Of a stretch of 8,274 nucleotides of DNA, positions 5,032 through 8,274 are shown piece after piece. This DNA comes from Anaerolineales bacterium (GTDB lineage Bacteria; Chloroflexota; Anaerolineae; Anaerolineales; E44-bin32), in the NCBI GenBank assembly GCA_011772595.1, contig WVZH01000085.1:15725-23998 (forward strand), read 5' to 3'. The notes beneath the pieces are model-generated. The model ran no database searches and had not been told where the DNA came from. It was given only the letters and a program-made list of their open reading frames with translations. Made by a program: the position numbers and the translations under genes. Within the stretch, counting starts at the first letter, position 1. Each line of letters begins with the position of its first letter.

Positions 5032-5904
5032 ATGAAACTTGAACCGTCCATCCCACAACGCATCGCCGTCGCCGCACATCCGAATATGGAAGACGCGGGC
5101 ATGCTGGCCGCCGAGATCGCCGCGTTCCTCGAGGGGCGTGGGATTGTCGCCAGCCATGCTTCGCTTTACGATGAGTCTTTGCGTGAAGAAGTTCGTAATC
5201 ACAAGTTTGACCTACTTGTGGCGATCGGTGGAGACGGGACGATGCTGCGCGCAGGGCACCTTTGTGCACCCTCACGAGTTCCCATCTTGGGCATCAACGT
5301 GGGCCGTCTTGGGTTCCTGACGGAAGTGGCGCGCGATGATTGGCCGGGGATGATCGACCGTGTCTTATTGGGTGAATATTGGCTTGAGGAGCGTATGATG
5401 TTACGCGCCGAGCACTTCAGTGAGGGACGTTCGCTCGGCGCATGGGACATTCTCAATGAGGCCGTCGTTGGTCGTGGCGAGATGGTGCGTCCTGTTCGCC
5501 TGATCGCCGAGATTGATGGACAATACCTGACCACCTATGTCGCCGATGCCTTGATTGTGGCGACACCGACGGGATCCACGGCCTATGCGTTGGCGGCCGG
5601 TGGTCCAATTCTGCCGCCCGAACTACGCAATGTGCTCGTTGTTCCCGTCGCACCGCATCTTTCGGTCGATCGCGCGGTCGTGTTACATGAGGGCTCATGG
5701 GTGCGGGTGGGTGTCCGCACGGACCATCAAGCCACGCTCAGCGTAGACGGTCAAACACCGATCCCGCTTCAGAATGGCGATCAGGTTGAAGTGCGTGCAA
5801 GTGAGCACACCGTCCATTTTGTGCGCTTGCAGGAAGCGGATTACTTCTACCGTAACCTGACCTCGCGGATGAACACAAACCCTTCAGTTGGAGTGGATGA
5901 ATGA
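5032..5904 (+). CDS. nadK: NAD kinase
   Basis: The enzyme phosphorylates NAD to NADP in the cytoplasm, using ATP or polyphosphate, and is essential in most bacteria. The 290-aa product shows the family signatures in order: LLVAIGGDGTMLRA (GGDGT at 66-70), ILGINVGRLGFLTE (86-99), the LNEAVV Asn-Glu pair (142-143), and ATPTGSTAYALAAGGPI (177-193, the nucleotide-binding conserved motif). DGQ lies in SVDGQTPIPL near 239. Length is normal. I chose ATG 5032 over ATG 5002. The extra ten residues of the longer form are not family-like, and a TATAAT sits inside that stretch at 5019-5024. No ribosome binding site precedes 5032, which fits leaderless translation. The stop overlaps the next gene's ATG (ATGA), so nadK heads a nadK-zinc-finger-recN operon. 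Confidence 0.96.
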   Translation: MKLEPSIPQRIAVAAHPNMEDAGMLAAEIAAFLEGRGIVASHASLYDESLREEVRNHKFDLLVAIGGDGTMLRAGHLCAPSRVPILGINVGRLGFLTEVARDDWPGMIDRVLLGEYWLEERMMLRAEHFSEGRSLGAWDILNEAVVGRGEMVRPVRLIAEIDGQYLTTYVADALIVATPTGSTAYALAAGGPILPPELRNVLVVPVAPHLSVDRAVVLHEGSWVRVGVRTDHQATLSVDGQTPIPLQNGDQVEVRASEHTVHFVRLQEADYFYRNLTSRMNTNPSVGVDE

Positions 5905-6446
5905 GCGATCAAGTTATGGTCTGCGCCAACCACCCTGGTCGCGAAACCGGTCTGCGCTGCAATCGTTGCGGAAAGCCGATCTGCGTATCCTGCGCCGTAC
6001 AAACGCCGGTCGGGTATCGTTGTAAGGAATGTGTGCGTGGACAACAAAGGGTATTCGAGACGGCGAGTCAAATCGACCTTCCCGTGGCGTTCGTGATCTC
6101 GGCTGTCAGCGTGGGCCTTGCCACCTTTGTCCTAGCCAATATGTGGATCTGGGGTTTGATCATCTCACCGATCTTAGGAGGCGCAATCGCCGAGATTGTG
6201 CGCTGGGCAGTCAAGCGGCGCAGAAGCCGCCAACTGCCTATCGCAGCAGCTTCAGGTGGCGTTGTCGGTTTTCTGATTTATCTAGCTTATGGACTTTATC
6301 CCTACCTGACCTTGTTCTTATCCCCGGCAAGTAGTTTAGACTTCTCAATGCTCGGCAGTGCGCTCACATCGTTCATCTGGCCTGTGGCGTACGGTCTTCT
6401 GATGATCAGTGCATTGTATTATCGCTTACGGGGGATTCGCCTTTAG
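5901..6446 (+). CDS. B-box-type zinc-finger integral membrane protein
   Basis: This 181-aa protein begins with a cytosolic zinc-binding module (about 8-44): Cys8, His11, Cys20, Cys23, Cys28, Cys31, Cys41 and Cys44, enough for two zinc sites in the arrangement of a B-box-type finger. Similar N-terminal fingers occur on bacterial rhomboid-like and other small membrane proteins. Hydrophobic stretches at about 60-80, 82-101, 113-142 and 150-172 give roughly four transmembrane helices, with a basic RWAVKRRRSRQ loop (101-111) predicted cytoplasmic. No rhomboid GxSG catalytic motif is visible, so protease activity is not supported. The gene overlaps nadK by 4 bp and has GGAG at 5890-5893, 7 nt before the ATG. 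Its function is unknown; co-transcription with nadK and recN is likely. Confidence 0.85.
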   Translation: MSDQVMVCANHPGRETGLRCNRCGKPICVSCAVQTPVGYRCKECVRGQQRVFETASQIDLPVAFVISAVSVGLATFVLANMWIWGLIISPILGGAIAEIVRWAVKRRRSRQLPIAAASGGVVGFLIYLAYGLYPYLTLFLSPASSLDFSMLGSALTSFIWPVAYGLLMISALYYRLRGIRL

Positions 6447-6453
6447 TCGGACC

Positions 6454-8199
6454 ATGTTGATTGAACTACGTATTCAAGACTATGCAATCATCGATGATTT
6501 GCGCCTGGAGCTGGCTCCAGGGTTCATCGTATTCACAGGTGAAACAGGCGCTGGAAAGTCCATCATCGTCGACGCTGTAGAGATGCTCCTGGGTGGTCGT
6601 GCAGATAGCAGCGTGGTGCGTACTGAGGCTGAACGAGCCCTGCTCGAGGGGACCTTCCGCATTGAGGATCGCGTCCGCGCGGATGTCCACAAGATATTGG
6701 ATCGTGAGGGTATGCTCGATGATCCCGAATTCGTCGTGCTAGGGCGTGAGATCCGGTTGCAAGGCCGCAATGTCTGTCGCGTCAACGGACGGACGGTAAC
6801 GCTTGGAATGCTGCGCGAACTCGGTGAATGGCTGGTGGACGTCCACGGTCAATCGGAACATCTAAGTTTGCTCCGCATCCGTGAACATCTTCATCTCCTC
6901 GATCGCTATGCCCAGGTCGAGAGCCTCAGGGAAACTTTCACGGACGCATATCATGCGCATGAGCGCGTGCGTCGAGAATTGAGAGAACTGCGCCAACACG
7001 AGCAAGACGCAGCCCGCAAGGCAGACCTGCTTGCCTTTCAGATCAATGAGATCGAATCCGCCAGCCTTAAATTAGGCGAAGATCAGAGCTTACTTGAGGA
7101 GCGAACCCGCTTGGCCAATGCAGAGCAGCTGATCGCTCTGGCAGAAAAGGCGATTGTCAGCCTAGATGAGTCGCCTCCTGGGATGGAGGCGGTCACAGAT
7201 TTACTCGGGCGAACAGCACACGCACTGGGAGGCTTGTCGAAAGTCGACGGCAGCGTGAAGGAGCTGCAAACCGAAGCACAAGCGCTTGTGGAACAGGCTA
7301 GCGATTTGGCGCGGCGATTGCGGGTTTACCTTGAGGGAATCGAGTTCAATCCGAAGCGGCTGGATGAGGTGGAGGAGAGATTGGGCTTGGTTCGCGCGCT
7401 TCAGCGAAAGTATGGTGAAACCATCGAGGAGATTTTGTCTCACGGAGAGCAGGCGCGCGAGGAGCTTGAGGCGATTACGCACGCTGAAGAGCGTATACAC
7501 GCACTTGAGGTGGAGGAGAAAGAAAGACTCGCTTATCTGGGGGACGTTGGGGCAGAGTTATCGCAGGCGCGCCGTCAGGCAGCGGAGGAATTGAGTTTGG
7601 CGATCGATGGTGAACTAGGGGATTTACATATGGAGGGGGCGCATTTCGGCGTCGAAATGGCGTGGGTGGATGATCCACAAGGTGCGTCTGTCGGCGAGAG
7701 ACGTGTGGCTTTCAGCGCCACAGGTCTAGATCAGGTTGAATTCCTGGTTGCCCCTAACCCGGGGGAGGGGCTCAAGCCGTTGGCGAAGATCGCCTCTGGC
7801 GGTGAAACTTCGCGCATGATGTTAGGTCTCAAGAGTGTCTTGGCGCAAGCTGATCGCACGCCGACGTTGATCTTCGATGAGATCGATCAAGGTATTGGTG
7901 GTCGAGTTGGTGCGGTCGTTGGTCAAAAACTCTGGGCCTTGTCCCGCAACCATCAAGTTCTCTGTGTCACTCACCTGCCTCAATTGGCTGCTTTCGGGGA
8001 TCAGCATTACCGGGTAGAAAAACAGGTGCAAGGAGGCCGCACGGTCACGGTGGCTCGCCCGTTGGAGGGTTCTGCGTCCGTTCCGGAACTGGCGCTCATG
8101 CTGGGCGGCCAGACCGAGCCCAATCTGGAAAGCGCCACCGAGTTATTACGCACAGCGGCGAAGATTAAAGCCGAAGCGGCGATTCACGAGGCCGGCTGA
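6454..8199 (+). CDS. recN: DNA repair protein RecN
   Basis: RecN is an SMC-like ATPase that acts early in double-strand-break repair, holding DNA ends together for RecA-dependent recombination. The 581-aa product is full length for the family. The N-terminal half has MLIELRIQDYAIIDDL and the Walker A GETGAGKS (29-36), then WLVDVHGQSEHLSLL (126-140). A Glu/Arg-rich coiled-coil region fills about 155-380. The C-terminal half has the ABC signature ASGGE (447-451), Walker B TLIFDEIDQGIGG (471-483) and the H-loop VTHLPQLAAF (His507). I chose ATG 6454 because the family starts at this MLIEL motif; the frame stays open back to 6409, inside the upstream gene. No good Shine-Dalgarno is visible and the upstream stop is 7 nt away, so translation is probably coupled. 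No SOS-type operator is seen next to it. No clear terminator follows within the 75 remaining bases. Confidence 0.97.
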   Translation: MLIELRIQDYAIIDDLRLELAPGFIVFTGETGAGKSIIVDAVEMLLGGRADSSVVRTEAERALLEGTFRIEDRVRADVHKILDREGMLDDPEFVVLGREIRLQGRNVCRVNGRTVTLGMLRELGEWLVDVHGQSEHLSLLRIREHLHLLDRYAQVESLRETFTDAYHAHERVRRELRELRQHEQDAARKADLLAFQINEIESASLKLGEDQSLLEERTRLANAEQLIALAEKAIVSLDESPPGMEAVTDLLGRTAHALGGLSKVDGSVKELQTEAQALVEQASDLARRLRVYLEGIEFNPKRLDEVEERLGLVRALQRKYGETIEEILSHGEQAREELEAITHAEERIHALEVEEKERLAYLGDVGAELSQARRQAAEELSLAIDGELGDLHMEGAHFGVEMAWVDDPQGASVGERRVAFSATGLDQVEFLVAPNPGEGLKPLAKIASGGETSRMMLGLKSVLAQADRTPTLIFDEIDQGIGGRVGAVVGQKLWALSRNHQVLCVTHLPQLAAFGDQHYRVEKQVQGGRTVTVARPLEGSASVPELALMLGGQTEPNLESATELLRTAAKIKAEAAIHEAG

Positions 8200-8274
8200 A
8201 AACACCGAGCTTTTCTTACAAAATGAAGGGGTCTCCTACTGATTGTTGCGGTGCGTAGGGGCGGTTCACGATGT

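Noticed and set aside
6409..6453. Longer recN start at ATG 6409
   Set aside because: It would overlap the membrane protein gene by 38 bp and add residues before the conserved MLIELRIQDYAIID start of RecN.

Overview
The window looks like a chromosomal stretch from a member of the Chloroflexota, most likely Anaerolineae-like. This is inferred from the gene families, not proven. The evidence is a WD40 lipoprotein with a Cys-rich tail, a ubiquitin-fold/Mut7-C protein, a DUF3467 protein and a bacterial translin-family protein, set around ssb, nadK and recN. Base composition is moderately GC-rich and looks even across the window. There are no rRNA or tRNA genes, no CRISPR array and no recognisable transposase.

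Left part (1-1860): one gene on the minus strand encodes a secreted seven-bladed WD40 lipoprotein. Exact 20-bp direct repeats lie just past its 3' end (1-20) and upstream of its promoter (1820-1839). The upstream copy also forms half of a 31-bp inverted repeat. The rest of the window is on the plus strand.

Middle part (1861-4994): a Mut7-C RNase-like protein is followed by a strong promoter, a structured leader and ssb. A strong hairpin after ssb precedes a tightly packed group: a DUF3467 protein, a translin-family nucleic-acid-binding protein, and a membrane-anchored Cas4-like PD-(D/E)XK nuclease. The nuclease is cut in two by one in-frame TGA, placed exactly between two transmembrane helices. 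This group (ssDNA-binding protein, translin, membrane Cas4-like nuclease) is the most intriguing part of the window and could be an undescribed nucleic-acid-processing module.

Right part (5019-8274): nadK appears to start from a leaderless promoter, with a perfect TATAAT seven bases before the ATG. It overlaps a B-box-type zinc-finger membrane protein by 4 bp, and recN follows 7 bp later. These three genes look like one operon linking NADP synthesis with double-strand-break repair, in an order (nadK near recN) that is common in bacteria.
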